This document shows, in pieces, positions 45,169 through 57,223 of a DNA stretch of 64,000 nt. The stretch lies in NCBI GenBank assembly GCA_047495785.1, contig JBLDXI010000013.1, positions 3,472,001 through 3,536,000 on the forward strand, given 5' to 3'. Positions within the stretch are counted from its first letter, which is position 1. The number at the start of each line of letters is the position of its first letter. Below the pieces are notes generated by a model that was not told the DNA's origin, made no database searches, and saw only the letters and a list, made by a program, of their open reading frames with translations. This DNA comes from Lepidodermella squamata (lineage: Eukaryota > Gastrotricha). Both the position numbers and the translations under genes were made by a program.

Positions 45169-48100
45169 ATGATTTTCAGATTAAGCAGCCTAGTAGTTAG
45201 GTTGAGCTTCTTGATCGGGCATGTCGACCTCATGCTGGGCTATGATGGCTTCTTTTCGCCGAAAAATTGCGGCAAAGACTATCGGCTGATAGCTGCTGAT
45301 TCTTTCAGGCAAATCAGCAACACTGACATTCGATCATGTGCCGACGCGTGTCATCAAACCGCTTACCAAATGTGCCGATCGTTTTCTTACTACCCGGCTG
45401 GGTCGACGTGCTGGCTGAACTACGGCCATACAAACGAACTGTGGGATGGCTTGGAGTACCAGAAGGGGTGGTTCTACTATCATAAAGCAAGTTAAGGTTT
45501 TTAAGCTCATTTGCAGGTCACCTCCCTAACGTTAGTTCCACTTTTTCATAAAAAAGAAAAACGAGCTAAAACGTTGCATCGTGGGGTCGCTTATAGAGAT
45601 CGCGTGCTCTACAAAAACAACTTTTTAAAAGCGCCGAATGTGACCAGTCTCGTGGCTTATTGGTTAAGCTCGTGACTGGTTGCACAGAGATCCTGGGTTC
45701 GATTCCCAGCCCTGCAACGTGAATTTTCTCAATAGAGAAATGTTACGGCCCCAACCCCAGGTTCACCTGGACAGCACGCGGATCATCACGCAGGCTAAAA
45801 ATAGGGGGGATAATATCGCTGGACCCCCTAACATACCGTGGATGGTTACAGGGGTGCCTGATAAGTCACATTTTTAGTCATTGGTTCCTGCCCCTCCCTG
45901 CGGTCGTAGAAGGAGAAATTGAACCTTAAATATTACAGACAAGAATATATTATGCTTTCTATCAGCTTTTGCAATAATGGATGAAGTGAAAAAGACCGGC
46001 ATCAAGCCTTCTGCATCAGTCGTCGCTATAGCAGATTATCCCAACCTTGGATAATCCTGAGAAAAATGCAAACTTCTCTCTCTGATTCATTCAACTTTCC
46101 CAATGCAACTTTCCCAATGCAAGTTTACTAATGTGTAAAACACGCACCAGGTGTGCACTTGAGGCGCGTGCGTGGAGAATCGCGTGAACATGCGCACGCT
46201 TACACTAGCAAATCATGTGACTACCATCTACACATCGCGCGCCAAATTAATCAAGATCAGGGGGCAGTTAATCTTTCATTCACCTCTACCGATTCTCTCA
46301 AATCCATAACAACTACCAAAACATTTCTATGGTTACGCCCCTGAATGGTGCATCTCTTTTCAAGGCGCATATTTTGGCGTAAATAGTGTACAAAAATTGG
46401 TTCACCTTGAAAAACGAAGCCCGAAAAACTCGTTTTTAACTACCGCACTGCCCGAAAAGTTAGTCAGCCTCGTAAAAAAGTCGGCCGCAAAGACCTACAC
46501 CGCAAACTCAGTTAAATTTACTCCAATTTTTCTGAACCCTCTATTTCAGGTACCGTATTTACTTGAATAAAGGCCGCATTCCGAATAAAGGCCGCACGCG
46601 AATAATCGCCGCAAAATTGTGTTATTTAAAAAAAACAATCGAAATAAAGGCCGCACGCGATTAATCAGCGCAGCTCTAACACGCGCGGCACAGCATCATC
46701 GCGAGAGGTGAAAATGTTTAAATTTTTTTTTCAATTTTCAAATATTTTTTTCGAATGACGCCGAAAATGCGAAAAATGACGCCGAAACCGATCCAAACGA
46801 AGAAAATGAAATCGAAATTGAGTGACAATAATGAAATAGACAAGTTACATTTGAAAAAAAATCGTTTTTTGGCTAAGAGAGGAAAATAAAGGCCGCACGC
46901 GAATAAAGACAGCGCTCGATTAATCGCCGCGTTCTTTTACCTTTTCTGAAAAATTAGGAAAATAATCGCCGCGGCCTTTATTCAAGTAAATACGGTAAAT
47001 CGATTCTGTAGAAAACGCTGGTGATGATAGAAATAAGTCTTCTTTAATGAAAAAGTGGGTAAAAGTGAGGTTCAATACTTTACCGTTATTAACATGCTGA
47101 TAGATAAATTTAAAGCTTAAAGCGATCCTTATTTAAAGTGAGTCTATTTATATCATCATTCTAAATTGCTGAATAAAAACTTTGAAACCGTTTGGGTCAA
47201 TTCCGTTTCACGGATGGTTTTCGGATGAAATAACCGGATAAAAAACATTGATCGGATGAAAAAGTGTTCTCCGTTTTTTTGTGTGCAGGAACCCCATATT
47301 CAATCGAAAGAGAACTGTTTAAAAGTTGTTCTGATATAAAAACCACAAAATTTGCCGAAAGTAGCGATTTGCGACATTTTGCGAACACATGTCGCACATG
47401 TTCCCTTTTTAGTTCGACCTTCAAAGCATTCTTGACAGTTTATTCACATTATTTTGCTGTTCCCCAGGAAGTTTACCAGGAGCCAACGCCATGCAAAGCA
47501 AATACGTATCACGGTTAGCCTGAATATCTCTGTTCATCCCCATTGCTTTGATTTTGATTTAAAAGACTGCAGCACTGTGGTCAGATTAGGTAAAGGACCT
47601 GGAAACTACTCGTTTCAAACTGAAATCGGCAGCAAGGTGTTCAACACTGAATGCACCTATCGAGCATCGGATCCGAATTATTTCTCAAGAGCAGGGTAAA
47701 ATTGACAAAAACATTGTTAAACTGAACCTCTATTATATTGGAAATTTTCTAGAAACCTCATAGGAATCAGTGACCGTGAGCAAAAAAATGATCAATAAAA
47801 TGAAATGAGTGAATTTTTCATTACAGTTGCTATGGTTTTCTTTCGGCGTTCAGGTTGGTTCTCTTGCTGATTTTTTCATGATCTTTTTATGAGCTATCTT
47901 GGTATTTTGTGACAGCTTTTAGGGTGTGTTGTTTTATTCACCCCGAATTTTCGGGTCGCCCACTTCTGAAGCTCACCTTGAAATGAAAATGTGGAGCTGT
48001 GTAGAGAACTTCATTACCCGTAAACCTCTGGTATTTACATCAAAAAATCTGTCATCCTGTGCCTACACCTGAGCTTCCCGAAATTCTGGGGGAATAAAAA

Positions 48101-50042
48101 AACACATCCTTATCGTTTGATAATATCTTTTTTATGGAAAAACCCAGCGGTTCAGGACTACGATTTCAGCACTAAATTATACTACGAATACAAATGGGGT
48201 ATTGATTGAAGACAATTCTATCACCTACTTTTATGAAACATCAATCGATAGGTTTCGCATCTAAGACCAACGCAACCAAATGGATTGGTCTTGAAATCGG
48301 CAGTCAACTTACAACTGGAGGTTTTCACGATTTCGCCTAGCATTCATTAATTCCTAAAAAAAATTTGAAACACAGATTTTGCATTGGTCGTTACAACTGC
48401 GCAAGCGTGGTGTGTGCAGCTGTCATCCAGTGGCGCCCAGGCTCAACTTGTCCTAAAAAGGGAAACATCCGTTGCCAACTGTGCTGTTTTCACCCACCGC
48501 CAGGGTCGTCTGATGCTGGCGACTCGATCGATCTGCGTATGCAAAGATCCAAACAGCAATAATCTCATTCTTTGCGGTTGCAATACGCCAGCAATGGGCA
48601 AGGTTTGAAAGGATTCCACTTATTCCTTGATGGTTTCACGTTTCTTTTTTTAGTATCGGTATGAGAAAAGGGGTGTCATAATGGAGATTTACGACCCTCC
48701 AATAAGCATGGAGCCATTGCGATATTGGACCTACAGCGGGACTTTAACGGCTAACATGCCTGTTCAAGCTCTACCAGCGGCAACACTGTCAGTGACAGGG
48801 TGGTCGAAGATGTTTCGTGAGTCTATTCAAAACGGTTATTGAAGTGCGGTTGCTTCAGCAATTTTCTATTTCCAGAACGTTGGAAAATAGTTTACCAAAT
48901 TTTTGTCGGCTATTATGACAAATACTGTTCGCTGACTTTCAACGGTCCGATGACTTCTGAGGACGAGGGATACAAAATATGCGAGCAGACCTATGGATCG
49001 GTATTAGAAATTCATTCCTTAATCCAGCGGTTCGCAAAGTGACAGAATTTCGAAAGTTCGATTTCGCACGCATGCGCATTGGCGCACGCGAGCTAAATCA
49101 CTCCGATCAGCCACTTTGATAGACGTTACATGGGTCAAGAGACACCAGTTTTTCTGTCATTTTTAGGCTATTTTCAGCCATTTTAAGAGAGCAAATTGCA
49201 AACATTTTTGCTCGCTTCGCTCGCATGGGGTCTCTCCGTTGACTTTACGAAATTAATTCTGTCTGTTGGATTGTCTAGCTTTTGGCTTACATTAGAGTAT
49301 TGTTGAGCATTTTTAGCGTCCCTGAATCTATATTAAAATCTCACAAGGTGCAGAAAATTTCAATCATAAAGTCACAATGTTTTACATTCAAAACCTCGAA
49401 CTCGCTGCCATGTGATTGATTGATTGATTCAATTCATTCACAATTCATTCAGTTATTTTGAGATTGAGCAATTTTTGTTTTGAAACGACTCAATCCACCG
49501 ATATTGACCTATTACATATGAAGATCCACGACAAACTTGGTACCATTCGCGGAAAACCAAGCAATTCTTGAAAAACACTCTGAAAATTAGTTCGTTTTAA
49601 TTGGCTAATTGAGGAGAATACAAGACGCAGGAGTGGCGTACCCAGGAGGTCCTGCGTGCGCCACTCTTGTGCAGCTGGGGAAAGGTATTTTCGAACCACT
49701 GCCTTAATCGTTTAATAATTATCGTCCGTGAAATACCTAGCTGTCGTCCTGGCCGAATACATGCGCTACTGTAAATCCTGGTGATATTTACTTCGATCAT
49801 TACGGCTACGGCACGCGATTCAATATAAGGAATGATCTAGGCGGTGGATGGTGGATCGGAACTAATTTCTTTGACACGTGGCAGTGTTGCTACACATGCT
49901 CGTGAGTGTTTTGCGCATTATTCTTATTCCAATGTTTCAAATCCTCTATGTTTTTTCTAGGCCCAATTATTATTATTACAACACTGAATCTTACGGGAAA
50001 TCTACTCGTGATTCGATGGTTATGCTCTACGCAGCTCCTTAA
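45169..50042 (+). CDS. Secreted PAN/apple-like multi-exon protein, copy 1
   Basis: Eleven exons, roughly 45169-45486, 47468-47513, 47566-47695, 47827-47853 (tentative), 48148-48198, 48252-48320, 48376-48602, 48654-48816, 48876-49000, 49741-49901 and 49961-50042. Exon 1 encodes a signal peptide and a PAN/apple-like domain (CGKDYRLIAADSF, CADACHQTAYQMCRSFSYYP, GSTCWLNYG). Later exons are Cys-containing and aromatic-rich (TNATKWIGLEIGSQ, SICVCKDPNSNNLILCGCN, GGGWWIGTNFFDTWQCCYTC), ending NYYYYNTESYG...MLYAAP. Most exon phases agree and are preserved in the duplicate; the exon 4 joins leave a one-base phase problem. Intron 1 starts with GC (AAA-GCAAGT), where copy 2 has GTAAGT. PAN domains bind proteins or sugars; the rest matches nothing I know. 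Confidence 0.65.
45643..45718 (+). ncRNA. tRNA-derived element (SINE-like), no cloverleaf acceptor stem
   Basis: An A box TGGCTTATTGG at 45,653 and a B box GGTTCGATTCC at 45,697 lie at tRNA spacing, and CTGGG/CCCAG form a T stem. The seven bases before the A box (AGTCTCG) do not pair with those after the T arm (CCCTGCA), so no working tRNA is formed. It is absent from the corresponding intron of copy 2, so it inserted after the duplication. Probably a SINE head. Confidence 0.5.
46553..46995. mobile_element. MITE with CCGTATTTACTTGAATAAAG termini
   Basis: Perfect inverted ends (CCGTATTTACTTGAATAAAG and its complement) are flanked by TA. Inside, AATAAAGGCCGCACGCG-AATAATCGCCGC units are repeated near both ends. 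443 bp, non-coding. It sits in intron 1 of PAN gene copy 1 and is absent from copy 2. Confidence 0.8.
47922..48109. mobile_element. PIF/Harbinger-type MITE, copy B
   Basis: Flanked by TTA on both sides (47,919-47,921 and 48,110-48,112). Ends are GGGTGTGTTGTTTTATTCAC and, inverted, GGATGTGTTTTTTTATTCCC. 188 bp; matches copy A at 17,865. It lies in an intron of PAN gene copy 1 and is missing from the same intron of copy 2. Confidence 0.75.
49009..49736. repeat. Insertion of about 0.66 kb in intron 9 of PAN copy 1
   Basis: Copy 2, once its transposon is removed, has a 61-bp intron here, whereas copy 1 has 740 bp. The extra sequence has no clear inverted ends or coding frame. Whether copy 1 gained it or copy 2 lost it is open. 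Confidence 0.4.
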
Positions 50043-50456
50043 ATTACGTTCAACAGCGCGCCATCAATGCTTCGAAGTACCCACACACTTCGGATATAAA
50101 TAAAACTTTTATGAAAGTCCGATGTTTTCATGATACATTCGTCCCATAGGGAGAAACTGTTTTGTATTAGGCCCAGGCCTAATTTTAAAATTTTTATTTA
50201 CTTGATTAATTTGATCCCTTCGAATTTCGGCCCCAAAATGAACACGTGAGATTGTACGGCATGTACCAAATCAGTGGCGTCTCGACCCTTTGTAATCGCT
50301 AAACGTCGCGAGGCAAATTGCAAAAATAAATCAGTGTGAATGTTTTTTCTTGCAACGATCTGATAGATGTTACTTACAGAGAGACCTATCGGTTAGACGT
50401 AAAACGTAAAGCTGAGCATGCAAGTGCTGGGGCCTCAAATTTAGGGCGAGCGCACG

Positions 50457-53121
50457 GTTTGTCGGCCTCGTTTTAGAGGAATGACGACCTCGCGACTTGA
50501 CTATTCCAGGCGCGCGACAGGCAGAGGACGTCACGAGTTACTCTTGAAATCAAGCCGCGCCAGGTGCCATTTACTGTATTTTGAAACAGATACTTGGATC
50601 ACGAGTAAAGGCAGCGAACAAAGGCTCCACGTGGAATTATTTTTTGAACCGCTCATTAAACGTCATTTCTCAAGGTGTGGGGTAGATTAATATAACACTC
50701 ACGAATTCGATGCGCAAATTTTTTCCGAAGAATATTACCCTTAGAAGTTACCGTCGATAGGCTTTTTATTAGTCAGGTCGCGCTACACTATTGTTGTGTG
50801 TGCGCGCGACTGTGACTGTCACGGGACTCTTGCTCCGCGGATTTGTTAAATTGCCACGCGACGAATAAAACGTCGCGCGCGAGTTTGTCGCAGCTGTCGC
50901 ATATTTGTTAATCCAGCTTTAGTAAAGATCATAGACATAATTCAACATCAAATATTGGAAAAAACAAGGGAAGGATGAGGCGAAACTGGATTAATAAACA
51001 ATGGTTTTTAATCCGTGTCCAAGCACACAGAAGCGAGAAAAAGACATCGAAAAGTGTGTTTTACGAAAGTGCAAAAAATTGAAATTGAAAAAATCGCTCT
51101 GCATCTTTGCATGCAAAAGTATCGTAGAAGTATGCAAAAGACTCATCACCTGGGCCTCCGATTTTCGATCTGAAAATATATTCTTACTCGTCTCAATGAG
51201 TAGACCACGATAGGCTATTTAGTTTTGAAAATCACTCCAAAACTTTAATTTAAAAAATTGTCAAAGTTTCCGTTATTTTTGAAATATTTTGGCTATGGAA
51301 AACATTCGTTTTTCGTTTGATTTTTTGGCTAAATATGCGAAAAATATCACATGTTCGACCTCTCGCGACAGAGCTCGTGTTGATTTCGAGATATTTGAAT
51401 GAAAAAATTGCCCCGTCGAAATAAAAACTTCATGTTATGTAAATATAATTAATTTTTGACGAATTTTGATTTTGGTGTCTATTGTTTCAATCAATGTAAA
51501 GAGCGTTTTAATTTATTGGTGCCTGAGGTTCCCCATAACGAGAAATAAGCTGCGAAATAAGTAACGCCAAGTGAAACGTGTTTGCAAATACAGTGAATCA
51601 TGCAAAAAAGCTCAAAATTTCTGTTTTATAGGCAAAAATACCATAAAATTTCAAATTTCGCGCCAAATAAACATGTGTCAAGGTCGAATTTTCAAAAAAA
51701 TAGCCTATCGTTATGAAAAAAACGTGTTTAGGCGAACTGGAAATTATGAAGTTGTGGAAATCCGTGTTTCAATAGTTTCCCCTAAAAATCGATAAAAAAA
51801 ATCGATGAAATTTCGGAACACACTTTCGACGTCTTTTTCAAAAAATTTCTAAACACCAGATGGTGCAAAAATAATCCAGTTTCGCCTCCTTCCCTTAGTC
51901 GCGTTTTTCAATGTTCATTTCGCTTAATTACTAGTTCTTAAACGAGGGCCATGAAGCTCTGTTGCGTAAGGAGAGTTACACAATCGCTTCGAAATTAACA
52001 ATTTTACGCTACCGATGCGGTGGAAGCGAATTTTGATCAACATTATTTATTTTTTTTCGCAGTAATTCGTAGTTGTGCGTAGCATCGACACCGTTTACTG
52101 CCCATTAAAGGCATGAGCTATTTCGACCATTTTTTATCTAAATTTGACTCTTAAAAAAGGCGCAAGTATTATTATGTGTTATGTAATGTACCGAGGTCAC
52201 GCCGAAAGTGCTGAATTCGCATCCAATTGAAGGGCAAAGGTTGAGGCCTAACGTATGGATGAACGTGTGGTTCCAAACAAGTTTGGTATCGTAATCTTAT
52301 TTTTCGACGTATTCGCCGCTATTTTTTACGGAAATGCGCTGGCGAAATTTAAAGAGAGCGGGAAATTATTTTTGATACCGAATCTTTAATGCTAAGGTTT
52401 CGAACTGCCCACAAATTAATTAGGCCATGAATATCTTATTTTTATATATTTAATTAATCCATTGATAAATAAAAATTAAGAGTCGGCCAAAAGTTAGTCA
52501 GTATTTTCCAAAATTTGCATAGTATGTGAGTCCTTGAATCACCACCATCTCTCGCCCATCGAAATGATTATGCTAAATAAGTAATTTTGAAATTAATTTT
52601 AAGGTAAAAAAATTGGAAAAATTGTGCGGTTCATAACATTTTTGCCCGACCGAAAAATCAACGAGCCCTAGCTTGAATCACCATCGAATGAGACCATCGG
52701 AATTTTTTATGAGCTCAGGATAAAATATAATTTTGAAATGTATTTTAAGGTGGAAATTCTGATTGAATTAACCGGACGCCTCGCGCGTGGTGATTAGGTG
52801 GAAAATGGGAACAATTTAACGGTTAATACCAATATTTAACTCGCCGAAAAATCAAACAGCCATGAAGCGATCTTAACATTTTATTTACCAATTTACCATG
52901 GTTTTATTCAACTGTTATTGCGTAATTATTCAAATGGCGCGAGTCTCTTTTCGGGCTTGAGAAAGGGACGAGACGTCACATGGCACCATTGTTCGAGCCA
53001 CGGAGTTCGCTTCGAGACCCTAATCAAATTTAGGCACCTCGAGAGCCGCCTAAATTGGGTGATTGTGCTCGGACATGATTTCTGTGATCAACGGGAATAT
53101 TTAATCCTTAAACTGTGATTA
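50457..53121. other. No gene recognised; contains a TIR element
   Basis: AT-rich sequence between the duplicated blocks. Apart from the inverted-repeat element at 50,966-51,897 nothing stands out. Frames are short and lack family features. Confidence 0.4.
50966..51897. mobile_element. Candidate DNA transposon, AAGGGAAGGA ends
   Basis: The left end AAGGGAAGGATGAGGCGAAA continues CTGGATTA; the right end is the inverse, TAATCCAGTTTCGCCTCCTT then CCCTTA. The inverted repeat is about 28 bp with few mismatches. 932 bp, no transposase seen. Confidence 0.6.
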
Positions 53122-55059
53122 GTGGCTTTTACACTGGCTTTTTTGCCAAACAACTTCAACGCGTTGACGGTTTAAACCTAATTAATAACTCGGCTTGTTG
53201 CGTAATAGCCGTTGCAAACTGCCGTCGTTTACACGCAAGGTTATATCGGTTGCTTAAAACTACGTTTAATAGAACTATAAAATGATTGAAAATGTGTACC
53301 TACATCAGGTATTTTTGATTGCTGCAAAAGTAATACCTAATTTTGATAACCCATAGGTTAAGAAAAATTTACATTATTTTCAAAAAAATTTCGGAGTAGT
53401 TTTGGGAAGCTACCAGAATTTTGAATTTTTGCTAGCACAGAAAAACTTGGCTAAGAAGTACTTTGCACTCCGTGGTGGCCAGTTGGACTGTAAATTTGTC
53501 ACAGCGATTTCCAATTCATATTCCGATAAAATTTCCATCATAAAAATTAGCTAAACCTTTGCAAAGCATAATTTATCCAGAAAATTGCACGGTTATAGTA
53601 CTGCGAGGATTTTGGTGTCATAAAATGCAGAAAATTCAGCAGAGTTAATATCCTATTTTTAGAAGAATTTTCCGCGTCCAGGTAAATTTTATCGCGGCAT
53701 CAAAAGAATGGTGACTCGAGCGGGAATGGTAAATTTCAACACGTTGACGTTAAATCGTGGTAGGACATAAGGGCGCAGACATAAGCGCGCAGACAAAAGG
53801 GCGCCGGACAAAAGGGCGCGAGGGCATAAGGGCGCTAAATCAAGACAAAAGGGCGCCGAGACAAAAGGGCGCCTGGACAAAAGGGCGCAGGACATAAGGG
53901 CGCCAGATAAAATTACCAATTACTTTTAGTAGTAGTTTATTTAAAAATCAATGTTCCGTCCAATACTAAGTATCAGATTGCCTAAAGACACGGGTATTTA
54001 CATTTAACAATTATTTGTGGTACAGGTGGTTATTAATTATTTTGCATGAGTCCTTAATTACTGAGATGACAATGTCAGGTAGGATTGACTGGGGCAGGTT
54101 GAACTTTTTGATGAATTCAGTTCACTTATTTGTCATTTTTTGTTATACTCATTATAGATTTGTTCATGAAAATTGAAAATACCTAGTAACACAGTTATAA
54201 AACTTGATAATAATGCTGCAATCGGAAATTGATGCGATTGTGAGTTTTATAAGATTTTATAAGATTTCCGAAGGCAAAATAAGCAAAATAAGTTATGATA
54301 AAACCCTAAAATCTACGTGATCGAGATTTATTATCATGCAAGAGAAGCAAACCATATTTTCAATCAATGACTGAATAAATTAAATCATTTAGCACAAAGT
54401 CATTCGAATCGAAAATTAATTATCTAGCACATGCCAAATGGCGTCTAAATAAGGGAATGGGTTTTCAAAGTCAAACAGATTATCCTTTAATGGGACTAGG
54501 GCTCTCAGGCGCTCGTCGATCAGCGGTAAATCGACCTGGGGATGAACCTGATTCGCGAAGGGGTTATATTTGCCAACACTCCGCATTTTAAAACAATTAG
54601 TTTCCTCTAAAAGCGTCGCAAAGCCATCGTTTTAAAAAATAATAACTAATAGGCCTTCGTTATACATAAAAATCAGGCGCCCTTTTGTCCCGGCGCCCTT
54701 TTGTCTCAGCGCCCTTTTGTCCCGGCGCCCTTTTGTCTGCGCTCTTCGGTCTTTCGCCCTTTTGTCCGGCGCTCTTTTGCCTTTCGCCCTTATGTCCGGC
54801 GCCCTTATGTCTCTCGCGCTTTTATCCGCGCCCTTATGTCATGGTACCCGTTAAATAGTGTTCACACTGCTATGCAACCTGTTTCAAACTGGTTGACGTT
54901 ATAAACGTGATTTTTAACACGTTAAGCAACCCCATCCGGGTGCCGTTAAAAAAACTTAACTGACCCATGTTTTTTAGGTGTTCACACCATCGGTTGAAAA
55001 CCGGTTGACGTTAATTACCCTGTTTTAAACTGAGTCAAAAAAGCCAGTGTAAAAGCCAC
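53122..55059. mobile_element. Outer DNA transposon of a nested pair
   Basis: Ends GTGGCTTTTACACTGGCTTT and AAAGCCAGTGTAAAAGCCAC are inverted copies, extending to TTTTGC/GTCAAAA. TA flanks both sides. The interior is broken by the GGGCGC-repeat element at 53,763-54,841. Excluding that, the element is about 0.86 kb. AACACGTTGACGTTAAAT-type motifs recur on both sides of the inner element. Confidence 0.7.
53763..54841. mobile_element. Inner transposon with GACAAAAGGGCGCC repeat ends
   Basis: Each end is an array of about nine or ten iterations of a 14-16 bp unit near GACAAAAGGGCGCC or GACATAAGGGCGC, inverted between left (53,763-53,910) and right (54,678-54,841). The same 5-mer TGGTA flanks both sides. 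Internally, minus-strand codons near 54,430-54,590 read LKMRSVGKYNPFANQVHPQV and DERLRALVPLKDNLFDFENP, a remnant of an element protein I cannot assign. Confidence 0.7.
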
Positions 55060-55725
55060 TATTAAGTCAATTTTTTTGAAAAACGCAACTCTTGGTTTAC
55101 TTGGCCTCCAAGTCTCTGATGAATCAGCTGACCATCTGGCGCCCACGGCGTACACCCTTTTTCACGGGAGTGGGCGATCTCTACTGAATTATATCTATGG
55201 TAAAGATGTATGTTACAGCATCTTTATCAACCCTAATTACTTTCCTTGCACATGGTTCTTATCGTATCCACAAAAAGTTCAGTATATCTACTATCTACCG
55301 ACATGCCCGAAGTAAAACATGTTTCGAGGGTTGGGAACGTGCGAACGTCACTCGAAACTTCGAGGCTTCACTCAAGCAGAGGCGTGAGGAAAAGCTACGG
55401 ACTTTTCGCCCTCGGTCTGTGTGAGGTCAGATGGAATGGTAAAGAGTTTGCAAAGGGCTCTGTATTTCTCTATCTATCTTGGGGAGATAGGAATCAGCAT
55501 AATGCTGGCTGCTCTAGCGCTGATCAAATGGGAACCAGTCAACCAGCGCCTGTTAGTGGCAAGATTCCAGGGGCTTCACTGCAAAATCGCAAACCATCCA
55601 GTGCTACAAACCATCATCCAGTGCTCCTAAAAACGAGCATCGGAAGAGGCAAAAGACATCGTCTACGATATGATCCAAGCGCGAGGTAATCTCATGCCGC
55701 TCCCCGATCACCTAATGGGAAAACA
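55060..55725. other. No gene assigned
   Basis: A segment near 55,118 resembles 21,977 (CAGCTGACCATCT). A hydrophobic plus-strand frame occurs at 55,436-55,630 (ALYFSIYLGEIGISIMLAAL), but no start context or splice model supports a gene. Confidence 0.3.
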
Positions 55726-55833
55726 ATTAATGGGAAAAAGTTTTACGCGCACACCAATTGTCGGATACGAAGTGCGCGCGCTCTCAACTCGCGCTCAAAA
55801 TGAAATGCGCGCGTAAAACTTTTTCCCATTAAT
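55726..55833. mobile_element. Tiny MITE, 25-bp inverted ends
   Basis: ATTAATGGGAAAAAGTTTTA continues CGCGC on the left, and the exact inverse closes the right side. The 108-bp element has a GC-rich loop rich in GCGCGC. No coding capacity. Confidence 0.7.
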
Positions 55834-55997
55834 TTTTCGACGCGAGAACACCATATTCAATCGATAGAGAATTGTCTGACCTATATTTGTATGATATAGA
55901 ACGAGTAAAGAGTCTATATATCTGAACGGAGCCGGCCGAGATTTACGAATCGGAACGAGTCGAAGACGAGTGGAGATGAGTAAATCGAGTACGGCGG

Positions 55998-56460
55998 GTT
56001 GAAAAACTTCCTGCCCTACTTTGGCCAGGTGAAATACCGCGAAAAATACCTGAACAATTTCGACAACGAATGCGAGCCGGCTAATTTTATGGCAATTTCA
56101 ATGCAGTTATTGCGACTTTTCGCGATGGATCAAGCGTTGACTTACGGCACAATCCTCGCAACCTTGATTGCGCAACCCTTCTCGCAGTATTTGATTGAGG
56201 ATTTGATGGAGATAACGCGGCGAGGCATCATTACACCGCCGGTTTTCGGCCGTTTCATGGGTAGGATGTGGCTATCGACGGCTGGGACCATGGGTGGATC
56301 TTGCGAGAATTACCAATCTGCGGCTGTTAGTATTATTGGACAACCTTTCCCGTGTGACGACACGTGGCGGTCTATGCAAGCGGATTTCGGCTGTAAATTT
56401 CCATTTTTCAAATACAAATTTCCTAATTTTGTTTTCATTACAGGTCCAATTCCTAACTAG
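55998..56460 (+). pseudogene. Secreted Cys-rich gene, copy 2, 5'-truncated
   Basis: Corresponds to residues from about 178 to the end of the gene at 43,276. The homology starts at GGTTGAAAAACTTCC and the upstream Cys-rich half and signal peptide are absent; the preceding bases are unrelated. The remaining frame is open, with few changes (YREK kept, DTIIATLKA to GTILATLIA), and the terminal mini-exon C-P-I-P-N-stop is preserved at 56,444-56,460. The duplication breakpoint cut the gene. Confidence 0.8.
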
Positions 56461-57223
56461 AACTGTTCAACCTAGCTTCCCGATGGATTCGAAAAGCTAC
56501 CAGGAAAATAAAAGGGGCAACATTTCCAAAAAATTAACAATAATTGAGATCAGAAAAAGAATAATAGGAACTTCTTGGAAAATTCAGCAAACAATAAAAC
56601 TCTTAATGTTTTGAATTTCCTTATTTCACTTTCAGCGCCCAGTCAAGATTAAAGTTAATTTTTTTCATGAGATCATGATGTGCTCTGAAGATGACAGGTG
56701 TCTATATAGTTAAAAATCTACAGTTTATTAAGCTCTATTTTGCAATATCTTATTTGGTGGACCTTATTTCTAATCACGTTTGATCTTACAAAAATGAGGG
56801 AAAAATGTGCAGACTTAAACTGCGCAGATAGTACACCAAATTTGTAGCTAGCTTTCTGCAACCAATGTTTTTTGGGTTTTTAAAATCTCCGAAATTGTCA
56901 AACAGCTACCAGCAGTTGAATTCCGTTTGAATAAAAAATTTATCGACTGCAGGTGCCCTAGATGTAGGATAACGGCATGCTAAAAATGCATGCTAAAAAT
57001 AACATTGTTCACACATCTCTTCGATCTTGCTTGCCGTTTCGAAAACATTCAATTCTTTGGTGGAAATGAGACATTGTGTCAAATTAACGATGCGCCTAGG
57101 TGATCGCACGAATAATAATATGAATAAATCAGTCTCGCACCCCGAGCTCATCAGCTGACATGGGTAGCCGCAGGAATAGTTAGTATAAAACCAACTGCGA
57201 TCAGTTCTCGTTCAACAAAAGGA

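Larger units (their letters stand above)
43804..50456. repeat. Segmental duplication, copy 1
   Basis: Homologous to 55,998-62,255 in the same orientation, including exons, introns, 5' flank and 3' flank of the PAN gene. Homology starts inside the secreted Cys-rich gene (GGTTGAAAAACTTCCTGCCC) and ends past CTGGGGCCTCAAATTTAGGG. Copy-specific insertions are the tRNA-like element, the MITEs at 46,553 and 47,922 and about 0.7 kb in intron 9. Confidence 0.85.

Noticed and set aside
45643-45718. Functional tRNA gene
   Set aside because: The acceptor stem does not pair and the anticodon arm is irregular.
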